DNA of 64,000 bases from Lagopus muta. Taxonomy: Eukaryota; Chordata; Aves; Galliformes; Phasianidae. The position numbers and the translations under genes are program-made. This document shows, piece by piece, positions 24,093 through 46,475 of this stretch. The notes under the pieces were generated by a model. The model was given only the letters and a program-made list of their open reading frames with translations. It made no database searches and was not told where the DNA came from. The stretch lies in the NCBI RefSeq assembly GCF_023343835.1, contig NC_064434.1:6491505-6555504 (forward strand). Reading direction: 5' to 3'. The number at the start of each line of letters is the position of its first letter. Positions within the stretch are counted from its first letter, which is position 1.

Positions 24093-25462
24093 GGTGAGTG
24101 TCCGCAGCCGCCCCGCCGCCACCCCCACTTTTCCGGTTCATGGGCGGAGGGACCCGGCCGGCAGCGCCCGGCGCTGCGGGAGGTGGCGACGGTGGATCCG
24201 GCCCCGCTCGTCCTCGCAGGGACCTTCGCTCCAAAGCTCTCGGCCCGCCTCAAGGATCTAGGGGGGGGGACGTACCCGGGGGGGGTCACCGCAGCCTTCT
24301 CTTCCCCCCTCCCCCGCGGCTCGACCCCGGGCCAAAGCGAACTCGGCAGCCCCGCCCAGCGCCGACCCCAACTCCGCAGCCGGCAAGACCGGCACGGCAG
24401 GATCCAGACGGGCAGGCTCCGTGCGGGCCGAACCCGCCGCTCTTCCCGCACTTGGGCAGGCGCACCCCCATACGGGGCCGCGCGATGACGGGGCGGGCGG
24501 CGCTGATCCCAGCAGGAATGCGACTGGATTAGCCCCACGCTGCCGTGCCCGGAGCGAGGAGCAGCGGTTGGCAGTGCTGAAAGGAGGCGAGAGGGCAGCG
24601 CTGCCCGCCCCGCCCGCACAGCGGGCATGGTCCAAGGTCACCCGCCACGCGCAGAGACACAACAAGGGGCGATCCCCCTCCCACCCCCCCGCCGCATTCC
24701 TGGCCCGATGCCCCGGCATTCCCCAACGGTGCTCTGCCCCCCCGGGCTCTGGGTCCTACACGTATCCCGTGCCGGCAGCAGCGTCCCGCGGTATCCCCGT
24801 GTCCCCACACTGCCCTCCGGTGTCCCCATGTCCCCCGCACGGTTCCCCGTGTCCCGCTGCCCCTCTGAACCCCAGGCCATAACTGCGCTCCCTGTACTGC
24901 TGAGTTCCCGTGGCCCCTCACTGCCTCCCTGTGTTCCCACGTGCCGGCACTGCTCCCCGTGTCCCGGTGCCCCCACGACCCCAGGCCAATACCCCGCTCC
25001 TCTCCTTACTCCTTTGCCCCGCTGCCAGCAACCTGAAGATCCCCCGCGATCCCCCCCGTGCCCCCTATCCCGCCTCCCGGTCCTCATCCCCTGCCCGAGC
25101 CCCGGTTTCCCGATCTCCCGGTTCCCCGGAACATTATGGCCCCGCACGCCCCCCGCGCCGTGCTCCGGCGCTGCGTGCTGCGTGCTGCGCATATCCCCGC
25201 TCCGCGCTGCCACCACCATCGCCACTCACCGGGCGGTTGCCCGGCTCAGCCCACGTGCGCCTGAAGCGCCGCGGCGCACGCTGATGACGTCACGCCGCCG
25301 AGCATAGCCTCACCTCCAGCCCGGCTCCCCGCGCGCCTCAATGCCGTCAGCGTCCTTTCGTCCAATCCCGTGCGTGGAACGCGTCACGTGGCGCCGCCGA
25401 GGTCGGGTCGCCGTGCTTCGGCACCTGCGGAGCACTGCGGTCCCGGTGGGTGCGCTCCGTTA
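24093..25462. promoter_or_regulatory. Head-to-head region between SLC5A6 and ATRAID
   Basis: 1.37 kb without a recognised coding exon. The left part is GC-rich and probably holds SLC5A6 5' UTR exons. From 24780 to 24980 there are weak GTCCCC-type repeats. Near ATRAID are a CRE palindrome TGACGTCA (25285-25292), a CCAAT box (25362-25366) and a CACGTG E-box (25385-25390). The arrangement suits a bidirectional promoter. Confidence 0.5.
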
Positions 25463-26773
25463 ATGGCTGAGCCATTGGCCGCACCGCGCGGTCGTTCCGC
25501 CCCGCCGCGCCCCGCCCCGCTGCCAGAAGGAGCCCATCCGGGGGCGGCCTCGGGGCGGGGCGGGGCTGCCGGAAGCGGGGCTGCGGCCTCCCTTCTGCTG
25601 CTGCTGCTGCTGCTGCTGCCGTCGCCCGGGGCCGGGGGAATCCCAACGCTGCTGTGCGGGAGCTGTCCGGGGCCGCCGAGCAATGGCTCCGTCGTGTCAC
25701 ACAGTACTGCGCCTCCAGGGCCGATACGGAGCTGTGGGGCCGCTGCTGCGTGGGGCGGGCATCCGGGCGGCAGCAGCTGCTGGGGTACGGGTGTAGGGGA
25801 CGGGGGGTGGTGGGGTAACGGGTGTGGGGTGTGCTATGGGTATTGGGTGCGGTACAGGGCATGGGGGGTGGTGTGGTGGGGGCCAGGGGTGTGAGTATGG
25901 CCGAGGAGTGTGGGAGCGGAACGGGGGAACACGGGGCTCCCAGTGCTGCCCTCCCCAGGTTGGACCCTCAGCAACTGTTCCCTGCAGACCCTCCCCAGTG
26001 CCTTCAGCGAGGCTGCGGGCTGCCGTCGTGCTGTGAGTGCTGAGGGAAGGGGGAGGTGTGCGGGTGGGGCACGGCTGCCCGTCCCACCCTGAGGTGTCCC
26101 TCCTGGCCCCGGGGTGCAGTCGGTGTGATGCGTTGGTAGGGACCTGACGGAGAACCCGCTGCCAGCGCTCCCTGCTGACTCCTTCTTGGGCTTCACGCAG
26201 CTGCAGCAACTGTGAGTACTGGGGTTGGGTTGGGGAGCCTGGGGCCGTACGTGGTGCTGAGCTCTGGTTTGCAGCCTGGTGCCGCCGGCAGTACCGTGCC
26301 CAGGTGGCAGTGGTGCATGGGAGGAGGGTGACGGACGTATGGCAGCAGCCGCCTGTGCCGGGGCCAGAGGAACCCCTGCAACGGCTCTGAGGAGCTCGGT
26401 AGGTTGGTGGGCTCTCCCTGCCCCAGCCATGGCCCTGCACGGGGGCACGGCATGGCACTAGACAGGACAGCCCATGACCCTGTGCTGCCCCGCAGCCCCG
26501 CTGTGCCCTGAGAATGCTGCCTGTGCCCCGGACGGCCCCGGCCTCTCGCAGTGCCTCTGTGCCAGCCCCTTCCACGGCTACAAGTGTCTGCGGCAGGTGG
26601 GTGCGTGGGGCTGGGGGTGCACAGAATGGCTCAGAGAGGGCAGTGACCTCACCGTGCTCACTTTACAGGGCGCCTTCCCTGTGCCGCTCTTCTGCAGCGT
26701 GCTGGGGACGGTGACAGCAGCGCTGAGCCTCGCACTATGGGGCACCCAGCGCCGGCACGCTGCAGGGCCGTGA
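25463..26773 (+). CDS. ATRAID: ATRAID, all-trans retinoic acid-induced differentiation factor, with apparent frame breaks
   Basis: Six exons are present: 25463-25784, 25959-26032, 26140-26211, 26275-26398, 26496-26596, 26669-26773. ATRAID is a type I membrane glycoprotein with an EGF-like domain that acts in lysosomes. Matches to the human protein are a leucine-rich signal peptide from a CTG run, CGSCPG, a YC...RCC segment, LDLSNCSL, DLTENPL, LGFTQLQQL, CPGGSGAWE, CRGQRNPCNGSEE, the EGF-like CPENAACAPDGPG...CLCASPFHGYKC, and a transmembrane end with WGTQRR. These blocks are not in one frame. One base seems missing at 25669-25672 and one extra at each of 25965-25967, 26017-26019, about 26319-26328 and 26349-26350. 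All splice sites fit the restored phases. Because CAD next door shows the same kind of error, assembly error is more likely than gene loss. Poly(A) signal at 26826. Confidence 0.8.
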
Positions 26774-26825
26774 CCGCGATTGGAGAAGAGGTGTGGGATG
26801 CGACCACACCGCGGGGAACGGGCTG

Positions 26826-26831
26826 AATAAA
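26826..26831 (+). terminator. ATRAID poly(A) signal
   Basis: AATAAA 53 bases after the stop codon. Confidence 0.8.
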
Positions 26832-26991
26832 GTGCGCGGTTGTGATCCTGTGTGTCTGCTCTGCTGCTGGCGCTGCGTGGGTGCGGGATTGGCGGATTGG
26901 CTTCACAGTGCCCGGTCCTCCAGCATCGGTTCGGCCGGGCCGTGCGGGAGCGGAGGGGACCGAAAGGAAAGCCCGCGGTCGGAGGTGTGAT

Positions 26992-27017
26992 GGGGGGGGG
27001 GGGGGGGGGGGGGGGGG
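26992..27017 (+). repeat. G26 homopolymer
   Basis: An unbroken run of 26 G just before the octamer element of the first U1 copy. Its length in the assembly may be unreliable. Confidence 0.9.
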
Positions 27018-27018
27018 C

Positions 27019-27145
27019 TATGCAAATCGCGCTCCGCCCAGAGGGGTGCGCAGGTAGTAACTGTGTGTGCGTGAGGGTAGGGTAGAGTGGGAAGGGGCGG
27101 ATCTATGCAAATAAGAAAAGCGCGCGGCATGCCGGGAGTGTGCTG
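27019..27145 (+). promoter_or_regulatory. Distal sequence element of U1 copy a: two octamers and an SPH/Staf motif
   Basis: ATGCAAAT octamers lie at about 27020 and 27105, the second at roughly -210 from the U1 start. GGCATGCCGGGAG at about 27127-27139 (-185) fits the SPH motif bound by ZNF143/Staf. Octamer plus SPH is the standard enhancer of vertebrate snRNA genes. Confidence 0.75.
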
Positions 27146-27315
27146 CACCAGAAACGAAACACGCGTGAAGCCCCTTAGAGCTTGAGTGGGCCGCGATGTG
27201 GGGGTCACGGAGAGGCGGAGTGGAACGGAGCAGCTGCGTAGTTTGGGAAGCGGGTCGCCGTGCGGTGCGGGCTGGTGGCGGGGCGTGGGGAGCGGGGCGG
27301 CGGTGTGAGCAAAGC

Positions 27316-27481
27316 ATACTTACCTGGCAGGGGAGACACCATGATCAGGCAGGTGGTTTTTCCCAGGGCGAGGCTCATCCCCTGCACTCCGGGTGTGCTG
27401 ACCCCTGCGATTTCCCCAAATGCGGGGAAACTCGACTGCATAATTTGTGGTAGTGGGGGACTGCGTTCGCGCTCTCCCCTG
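27316..27481 (+). ncRNA. RNU1: U1 snRNA, copy a (166 nt, two extra bases)
   Basis: Starts ATACTTACCTG, the 5' splice-site pairing sequence, and contains the Sm site ATAATTTGTGG. It is 166 bases long, whereas the other two copies and human U1 are 164. The extra bases are a fifth T at 27357-27361 and a fourth G at 27424-27427, both in homopolymers. Otherwise it matches copies b and c. It could be a functional gene with assembly errors or a variant copy. The upstream GGCGTGGGGAGCGGGGCGG block is shared by all three copies and should include the proximal element. Confidence 0.85.
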
Positions 27482-27987
27482 ACATCTTCGGTTCAATAGC
27501 AGAACGGAACGCTCTACTCCGCGCTCATACCGCGCTATGCCCCTACAGCTACAACGGATCCGTGTCGCGGTGCTGCCGGGCTCCACCCTCGTTCCGCTGC
27601 GCGGCCGCTCCGCTCGCTCTCTGCGGGGACGTGCCGGCGGCGGGATCGGAAAGGCGTGTGAGTGGGGAACAGCCCGGCCGTGTCAGCGGGGAACGGAACC
27701 CATCATCGGGATGGAAAAGCGCCGCGCGCGGGGCTGTGGACGGCCGCAGCGCGGGAGAGCGGGGAGTGCGGGAGGGGCGGGGCGGGAAGCTGAGGCGTGC
27801 GGTGAGCGCGGAGTGGGGGCGAACGGGAACGTAGCGTTGAGTGGGAGATGAAGCGGTGCGGAGAGACGGGAAACTGACGGGGGAAACTGCGAGCAGCGCG
27901 GGATGGAACGGCGGGCGCACAGAGCGACAGAGCGCTGCTGTGAACAGCAAGGAAAAAACAACTCAATCTACTGTTGTACCAAATGAC
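27482..27987. other. Spacer between convergent U1 copies a and b
   Basis: About 500 bases, GC-rich in the middle. Each end carries the 3' flank of a U1 copy, where the 3'-box processing signal should lie. I see no further RNA or protein gene. Confidence 0.5.
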
Positions 27988-28151
27988 CAGGGGAGAGCGC
28001 GAACGCAGTCCCCCACTACCACAAATTATGCAGTCGAGTTTCCCGCATTTGGGGAAATCGCAGGGGTCAGCACACCCGGAGTGCAGGGGATGAGCCTCGC
28101 CCTGGGAAAACCACCTGCCTGATCATGGTGTCTCCCCTGCCAGGTAAGTAT
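27988..28151 (-). ncRNA. RNU1: U1 snRNA, copy b (164 nt)
   Basis: Full-length U1 on the minus strand, 164 bases, from ATACTTACCTG to CTCTCCCCTG, with the Sm site intact. Same loop changes as copies a and c: G33 and C35 in stem-loop I, C65 and C66 in stem-loop II. Its 3' flank contains GGTACAACAGTAGA, a fair 3'-box. Its distal element, with a GGCATGCCGGGG SPH motif, lies at about 28341-28352, some 200 bases upstream on the minus strand. Confidence 0.95.
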
Positions 28152-28928
28152 GCTTTGTTCTCCCACCGCCCCCGCTCCCCACGCCCCGCCACCAGCCCGC
28201 ACCACACGGCGCTCGCCGTTCCCAACCACCCACCCACCCCTGCGCCTCGCCCAACTCCGCGCCCCTCCTGCATCCCTGCGTCAGGGACCCACGCTATGTC
28301 CAGTGGGCCCCACGCGCGTTCCATTTTCTATTTAGCGCGCCCCGGCATGCCGTGCGCGGATCGATCAGCATACTGATCTACATACCGATCTGCAAGGCCC
28401 CGCCTACCCACTTCCCGCCCCAAGACGCTCTCACGGCGCGCTGCTTTCCTCGGCCACGCCCCCGCTCGTCACACGGCCCCACCCCTGGCAGCCGGAAGCC
28501 AGTCGCCTCGCGCCACCTGTATGGTATTGCCCCACTTCCGGTACACCTCCACTTCCGTCCCGCTCCTCTGGTTGCGTTACCCCGCTCGGCGGTTGGGGGC
28601 GCTGTGGTTCGGGTGTCATAGCGGGCTCTCGGTCGGTCCATGCTCCGGAGCGGCAATGTTGGGCAGTCCGGCGGGATGGGGCGGGGTCATGCAGATTAGT
28701 ATGTAGATCAGTATGCTGATCGCTCCGCACGCGGTATGCCGGGAGCACTAATAGGAAACGGAACGGACGTAGAGCTCCGTAGAACTTGCGTGAGACGCGG
28801 CGCGGGGCTTGGAGAGGAGCGCGGAGTTGGGCGGGAAGCAGAGTGGGGAGAGTGGCTGGGGACGGCGGTCGCCGTGCGGTGCGGGCTGGTGGCGGGGCGT
28901 GGGGAGCGGGGCGGTGGGAGAGCAAAGC
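28152..28928. promoter_or_regulatory. Divergent promoter region of U1 copies b and c, inverted repeat with spacer
   Basis: Inverted copies of the U1 upstream region face each other. The block at about 28345-28400 (GATCAGCATACTGATC) recurs inverted at about 28685-28740 (GATCAGTATGCTGATC). Both halves carry an SPH motif and an octamer-like element. The spacer of about 280 bases (28401-28680) is GC-rich with repeated ACTTCCG Ets-like sites and no gene that I can recognise. Confidence 0.65.
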
Positions 28929-29092
28929 ATACTTACCTGGCAGGGGAGACACCATGATCAGGCAGGTGGTTTTCCCAGGGCGAGGCTCATCCCCTGCACT
29001 CCGGGTGTGCTGACCCCTGCGATTTCCCCAAATGCGGGAAACTCGACTGCATAATTTGTGGTAGTGGGGGACTGCGTTCGCGCTCTCCCCTG
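28929..29092 (+). ncRNA. RNU1: U1 snRNA, copy c (164 nt)
   Basis: Full-length U1, 164 bases, nearly identical to copy b. ATACTTACCTG at the 5' end pairs with 5' splice sites, and the Sm site ATAATTTGTGG is intact. Against human U1, stem-loop I reads ATCAGGCAGG instead of ATCACGAAGG and the U1A loop reads CCTGCAC instead of ATTGCAC. Stem pairing around the loops is kept. The upstream SPH motif TATGCCGGGAG is at about 28735 (-190). Followed 290 bases later by the CAD start. Confidence 0.95.
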
Positions 29093-41380
<12,288 letters not shown>

Positions 41381-41388
41381 TGACGACA

Positions 41389-41395
41389 ATAAACT
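41389..41395 (+). terminator. CAD poly(A) signal
   Basis: AATAAA within ten bases of the stop codon. The next gene, MPV17, starts only about 100 bases further on. Confidence 0.7.
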
Positions 41396-41467
41396 GCGAC
41401 GGGGCGCCGCCTCCATTCAGCCGCTCCTGTGCCGCGCTGGGGTGTGCGTCATCATTCCGCGCCGTGT

Positions 41468-41473
41468 CACGTG
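41468..41473 (+). promoter_or_regulatory. CACGTG E-box upstream of MPV17
   Basis: CACGTG fifteen bases before the MPV17 start codon. CAD and ATRAID also have CACGTG close to their starts. Confidence 0.5.
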
Positions 41474-41487
41474 GCCATGCGGGAGGC

Positions 41488-44400
41488 ATGGCGGCGCTGC
41501 GGCGGCTCCTGGCGCGGCGGCCCGGGGCCGTGCAGGCGCTGACCGCCGGTAAGGGCCCGGCCCGCCCTCCTCTGCATCGCACGACGACTCCGTGGGCCGG
41601 GGGGTGCTGGTAGCGGTGGGGCCTTGGGGATGGGAGGAGCTGTAGGGGCTTTGGGCCTGTTCGGCCCCGGCGCCTGGGCCTGCGGAGGACTTTCCCCGGC
41701 GGCCGCCCCGGGCTCCGTGGGCCGCTCCTTGGTCCGTTACGTTTCCTTTGGGACCCTTCCGTGTCCGGGACGGGCGATGCCACGAGTCCAGAGGCCCCTA
41801 CCCCTTTTCGGGTGGATCCCCGCATGTAGCCCTGAGCCCACTGAAACGCACCTTCCCGGAAGGGGGGGTTGGGGGATGGGAGCGCCTCCAGTATCCTCTG
41901 CCCATCCCCCCCCAATCCCCGTGGGGTGACGGCACCGGCTCTGCTGCCAGCCGCTGCTGGGGGTGGTGCCAGGTGCTGGGGCTGTGCCAGGCCACCTCAC
42001 TGTTCCCTTTGTTATTTTTATCTCCTCTGATGGAATTCACTGCCTGGCACCCGCTGTGGGGCTGTGCCGCCACGATGTTCCTCTGTGTCCTGGAGGGGGG
42101 CCAGGCAGAGCCGGGGGGCCCTCGCGCTGAGCACACACTGCAGTTTGAGACTTGCTCTGGGCTCCCTCTCACTGTTGCTTCTCACTACTGGAGCTGACTC
42201 TTCTACAGTGGGGGGCAGCCCCTGGACTGACTGTGGGAGTGCGCAGCCCTCGGTGCTGAATGGGATTCGGTGGCCAAGGAGGGGCTCAGTCCTTGTGTCT
42301 GGGCACACCTGAAGGACTGCAGCCCCCCACGTTCCAGCCCTGAGCTCCGGTCCCGCTGTGCAGCTGAGATGTTCCCCCATGCAGCCGGGGCCAGGCTGGG
42401 GCCATTTCCTGGCAGCTGCTTGCACTGGGGGCAGCCAGCAGTGGTGAGAGCTGCGGGGCAGCACTTTACCTCCTGCAGCCTGGGCTGGGGTCCAGCATGC
42501 CAGCAGAGCCTGAGTCCGGCGGCAGCAGCAGCACGTGCCCACAATGGTGACCTGGTGACCTCTGCCTGGAGTGAGCAGCCCTGCAGCCAGCGAGGCCCAC
42601 AGGGGCTGCCTACACTGTGCCCTACTTAGGCTTGAGTGCGCTCCAGGGCCCTTGGCTGCAGCGCGCGGGAGCGGTAGACTAAGCAAGCAGGGCCTGGGGG
42701 GACTGGGGGGGACACAGCAGTGAGCTCATCCTTGGTTATGGGTTAGGGTCAGGTCACTGTCACCAGACCCTCCTGGGCCACCTCAGCTGCACAGTCTGGC
42801 CCTTGCCTGTCAGAGTGGGTCATGCTGGGGGTTGCATCCCCCTGTGGATGCATTCAGGCTGGGGATGCCTGGTGCACAGTGCTGTGGCTGTGACCTTAGG
42901 CTGGAGTCTGCTCTGTGAGGGGCTGATATGGGGGGTGCTCCAAGTTCTCAAGAAGGGAGCAGAAGCATGAGGGCTGGAGCACTGCCTGGGAACCAGAGTG
43001 CTGGGAGTGAGCGTGGAACCCACAAGGGCTGGGGCACAGAGTGCCGAGCCAAGGGAGTTGCGTCGAAGAGGTCGGGAGGGCAGAACGAGGAGGGGGCTGC
43101 CAAAGACCTGCTGAGCTGCGCCCCACCGAGGGCGTGGGCACGCAGCTAAATCCTGCACACTGATATGGAAACACTGCTCTGAGCTGTGCCAGAGGCCAGG
43201 AGGAACCAGGAGCGGTCCTGGCACCGAGCGAGGAACGGCACAACTGGGGATCAGCTACTCGTGAGGCTGGGGGCTGTGCTTGGGCAGAACCCACACCCCA
43301 TGACCGCTGCCCTCCTGAGCTCCAGGCCGGTTTCAGGGGCACTGATGGGAGCCGGCGATGTGATCGCACAGCAGCTGGTGGAGCAGCGCGGGCTGCACGG
43401 GCACCACAGCCAACGCACCCTGAAAATGACAGCCATCGGCTTCTGCTTTGTGGTGAGTGCTGATGTGGGGGGCACACGTGCCAAGCTGTGGTGTGGGCAG
43501 GTGGCTGCCCAGTTCTGTGGGCTCCCCACGGCCCAGGCACCGCGCTCAGCATGCAGCTCTCGCAGGGCCCCGTTGTGGGCGGCTGGTACAGGATCCTGGA
43601 CCGGCTCATCCCAGGGGCCACGAAAGCCGTGGCTGTAAAGAAGATGATGCTGGACCAGGTCAGTGCCACATGGTGTGGGGATGGGGAGGCAGGATGGTGC
43701 TGCATCCCTCTTGCGACTGCTCTCGGGTGCTCCCAGATTTGCAGGCCCCATCCCTGCAGCTGTGTGCTGTGGGCTCCGGGCACTGCAGGGTCTCACCCAG
43801 GCTCCTGCTGCTCTCTTGCAGGGTGCCTTTGCACCGTGTTTCCTTGGCTGCTTCCTTGCCATCACTGGGGTGGTGAACGGGCTGTCGGTGGAGCAGAACT
43901 GGGCCAAGATCCAGCAGGTGCGTGCCTTCCCCAAGGGCGGCTTGGGCTGTTGGGGCCAGGATGCCCACTTGGCTCTAACATTCGTGGTGCTGGGTTTGCC
44001 CCTGACCTCTCCACTCCCTCCTGCCCTCGTGGCTGTTGTGTCCCCAGCCCAGAGCCGGCTGCTGCTGCTGCCCCACTGCTGGGGTGAGGTGTTGATGGCT
44101 ATGGGACACAGAGCAGCCACTGCAGGGCCAGACCCAGGTCGGTGCTTGGTGCAGCATCTTACAGGAGGTGACGAGTGCGGGAGTGGGACATGCTGTGGGG
44201 TCCCACATGGGCTGGATGCGGTGCCCCCAGCTCCCTGTATGCCATGTGTCCCCTCTCCTGGCCACGTCTCAGAGCCATTACCGAGATGGTTCCCATTAGC
44301 AGCGATTGCTGGAACCCAGCGCAGGCGCTGAGTCAGCTCAACCGGAGGGTGACTCACCAGGGAGCGGGTGCCCACCCTCCATGGGACGCAGCACGAGGGG

Positions 44401-45366
44401 ACGAGGGGTGCTCACTCATCTGTCAGGGTGCAGCATACGGTGCCTCAGGGCTGTGGGCGAGATCCCCACCCTGCAGGCTGTAACTGGAACGGGGTGCTCC
44501 AGGTGGGCTGCGAGCCCCAGGCTCTGCTCTGGGGACACCTTCACCCCTACTTGGGGCACATCTGCCTCTCCCCACGTAGAGGGAGCGTCACAGCGCATCC
44601 ATCACCCCAGCGCTCACTCTCCTCGTTCTGGGCCGCCGGCCAGTGCCGGGATGAGGCTGGATCCTGGCTGAGTCACAGCCAGGCTGGGCAAGGGGACGGG
44701 TGGCATGCTGTGCTCCCCCTTGTCCCTGACATCTGTGACCCTGGGGGTCTGCACCAAGGCTGGTGGCGGGAGCTGTGCCCCAGACCTGATGCAGGGTTCC
44801 TGGCTGCCTTCCGCTCCCACGCTGTCACCACTCTCAGCCCTACATGGGCACATCCCCGGGCAGGGGAAGTGGCACCTGCCCTATGCCCAACTTGGGGGGA
44901 CTGCAGTCCCTGCCTGCTGTGTGCTGGGTCACAGCTGTACCTGCACTGCTCTTCTGACCTCAACTGTGCTGCACTGTGTGTGGGGTGGTGTGGTTGTGGG
45001 GCTGCTCCCTGCTCTCATGGCCTCTACCTTCCCTAGGACTACGTAGATGCGCTGCTCACCAACTACTGTGTAAGTGCTGAGGATGGAATCCTCGGTTGGA
45101 TTCCCCGATCCCGTGGCACAGAGCTGCCTGTGACCCCTCATATTGCTCCTCCCCTTTGCCCAGATTTGGCCGCCGGTGCAGATCGCCAACTTCTACTTCG
45201 TCCCTCTGGTCCACAGGTAGCAGCACAGCCCCATGGCCACATGGATCCTGTTCCCCATGGCTGTGGCTGCTGACCCATCCATCTCTCTGTTCCCAGGTTG
45301 GCTGTTGTGCAGTGTGTTGCCATTGTCTGGAACTGCTACCTGTCCTGGAAAGCAAACCGGCTTTGA
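41488..45366 (+). CDS. MPV17: MPV17, mitochondrial inner membrane protein
   Basis: Seven exons (41488-41548, 43337-43452, 43566-43658, 43822-43917, 45037-45069, 45164-45216, 45297-45366) encode 173 intact residues; human is 176. Starts [21 protein letters not shown]. The conserved body is [76 protein letters not shown] and [13 protein letters not shown]. The family has four membrane helices, sits in the inner mitochondrial membrane and is needed to keep deoxynucleotide supply and mtDNA stable; its loss causes mtDNA depletion. In mammals MPV17 lies at the far end of the CAD-SLC30A3 cluster on the strand opposite CAD. Here it follows CAD directly on the same strand. Confidence 0.95.
41549..43336. 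other. MPV17 intron 1
   Basis: 1.8 kb between GTAAGG and TTTCAG. No recognised gene or element; several short GC-rich stretches. MPV17 intron 4 (43918-45036) is similarly plain. Confidence 0.5.
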
Positions 45367-45641
45367 GGGGGGGGGAAGCCATGCTCCAGGTGCCCCCACC
45401 CACCACCTCTGGGGGCTCGGCCAGGGAGTGTGTGGGGCTGGAGTGCCGTGTGGTCCCCCACAGGGATGCTATGGCAGCAGTGACCCCGTGGGGCTGTGAG
45501 ACCTCTCTGTCTGCGCTCCGTGTCCTGCCTAGCACGTGGGGTGCTCCGTCCTTCCCCAGCCTTGCTGCTGGTTCACACCCCACGTGCGACAGTGCACTAC
45601 AGTACCTCCACCCAGACTCGTGTCGGGTCCTTCAGGAGCAC

Positions 45642-45648
45642 CCAATAA
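45642..45648 (+). terminator. MPV17 poly(A) signal
   Basis: AATAAA about 280 bases after the stop codon. Confidence 0.75.
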
Positions 45649-45659
45649 ATGCAGCGCTC

Positions 45660-46475
45660 CGCTGCCCCTGGTAACGCGTGAGTTCTCGGCCCCCTGCCTC
45701 CCCGTGGCGTTTTGGGCACAGGGATTCAGCCCTCGTCCCGCCGTCACCCCATCCTCGCCGGGCGCGGTGCCGCGGTGCCGTACCCCCGAGCCGCATGGCA
45801 CCGCGCTCGCGCTATGAGTCACGCCGTTGGCCACCGCCGCTTCCTCGGGGCCGTCTGCAGCGCTTGGCCGCAGCGTGCGGGACCGGCGCGGTGCCAGGGG
45901 GGGTGCGCACCGGGGGAGGGAGGATTGGAGGGGGGACGTCGCGACGGTGCGGGGGTCCGGCACCCCATCTTCGACGGGAAACTCAGCCCCGACGGCCGCC
46001 TCGTCCCGACGGCGCTGAGCCCCGCGCTGCCCTTTCAGCACCACGGAGAGCGGCACCGGGAGAGGGGCGCGGGGTGCGGGCGCGAGCGGTGCGGGGCCGG
46101 GCGGGGTGCGGGGTGCGGGGGGTGAACGGGTACCGGAAAGGGTCCCGGAAAGGCCGCTCCCGGTCCCGGTGCGGTTTGGACCCGCCGCTCCCCCCAGCCC
46201 CGCACCCCCCGCCCCCGCCCGGTGCGTGCCCGCCGCTGACGTCAGCCCCTCTCCGAGCCCCATATAAAGCCCCGAGCGCGGCTCCGGCTCAGCCCCGCGG
46301 GGACGGACGGAGCTCCGCGCAGCGCACGGCGCCCAGAGCTCAGAGCAGCGGTACGGGCGGTGCGGGACGAAGCGGGACGGGGCGGGGCGGGACGGGGGAC
46401 GCTCGGCCCCGGGGAAGCCCCGTCGGGTGCGGACTCCGCGCTGACCCCCTGCCCTGCAGGTGCGGACGAGCCGAA
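45660..46475 (+). promoter_or_regulatory. UCN upstream region: CRE at 46237-46244, TATA at 46263-46268, 5' UTR exon
   Basis: A CpG-rich stretch ends in a compact promoter: TGACGTCA, then TATAAA 18 bases later, then a transcribed region from about 46292. A GT donor near 46350 and a CCCTGCAG acceptor at about 46459 mark a 5' UTR intron, so the start codon lies in exon 2. CRE plus TATA is the known layout of the mammalian urocortin promoter, which responds to cAMP. Confidence 0.7.
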
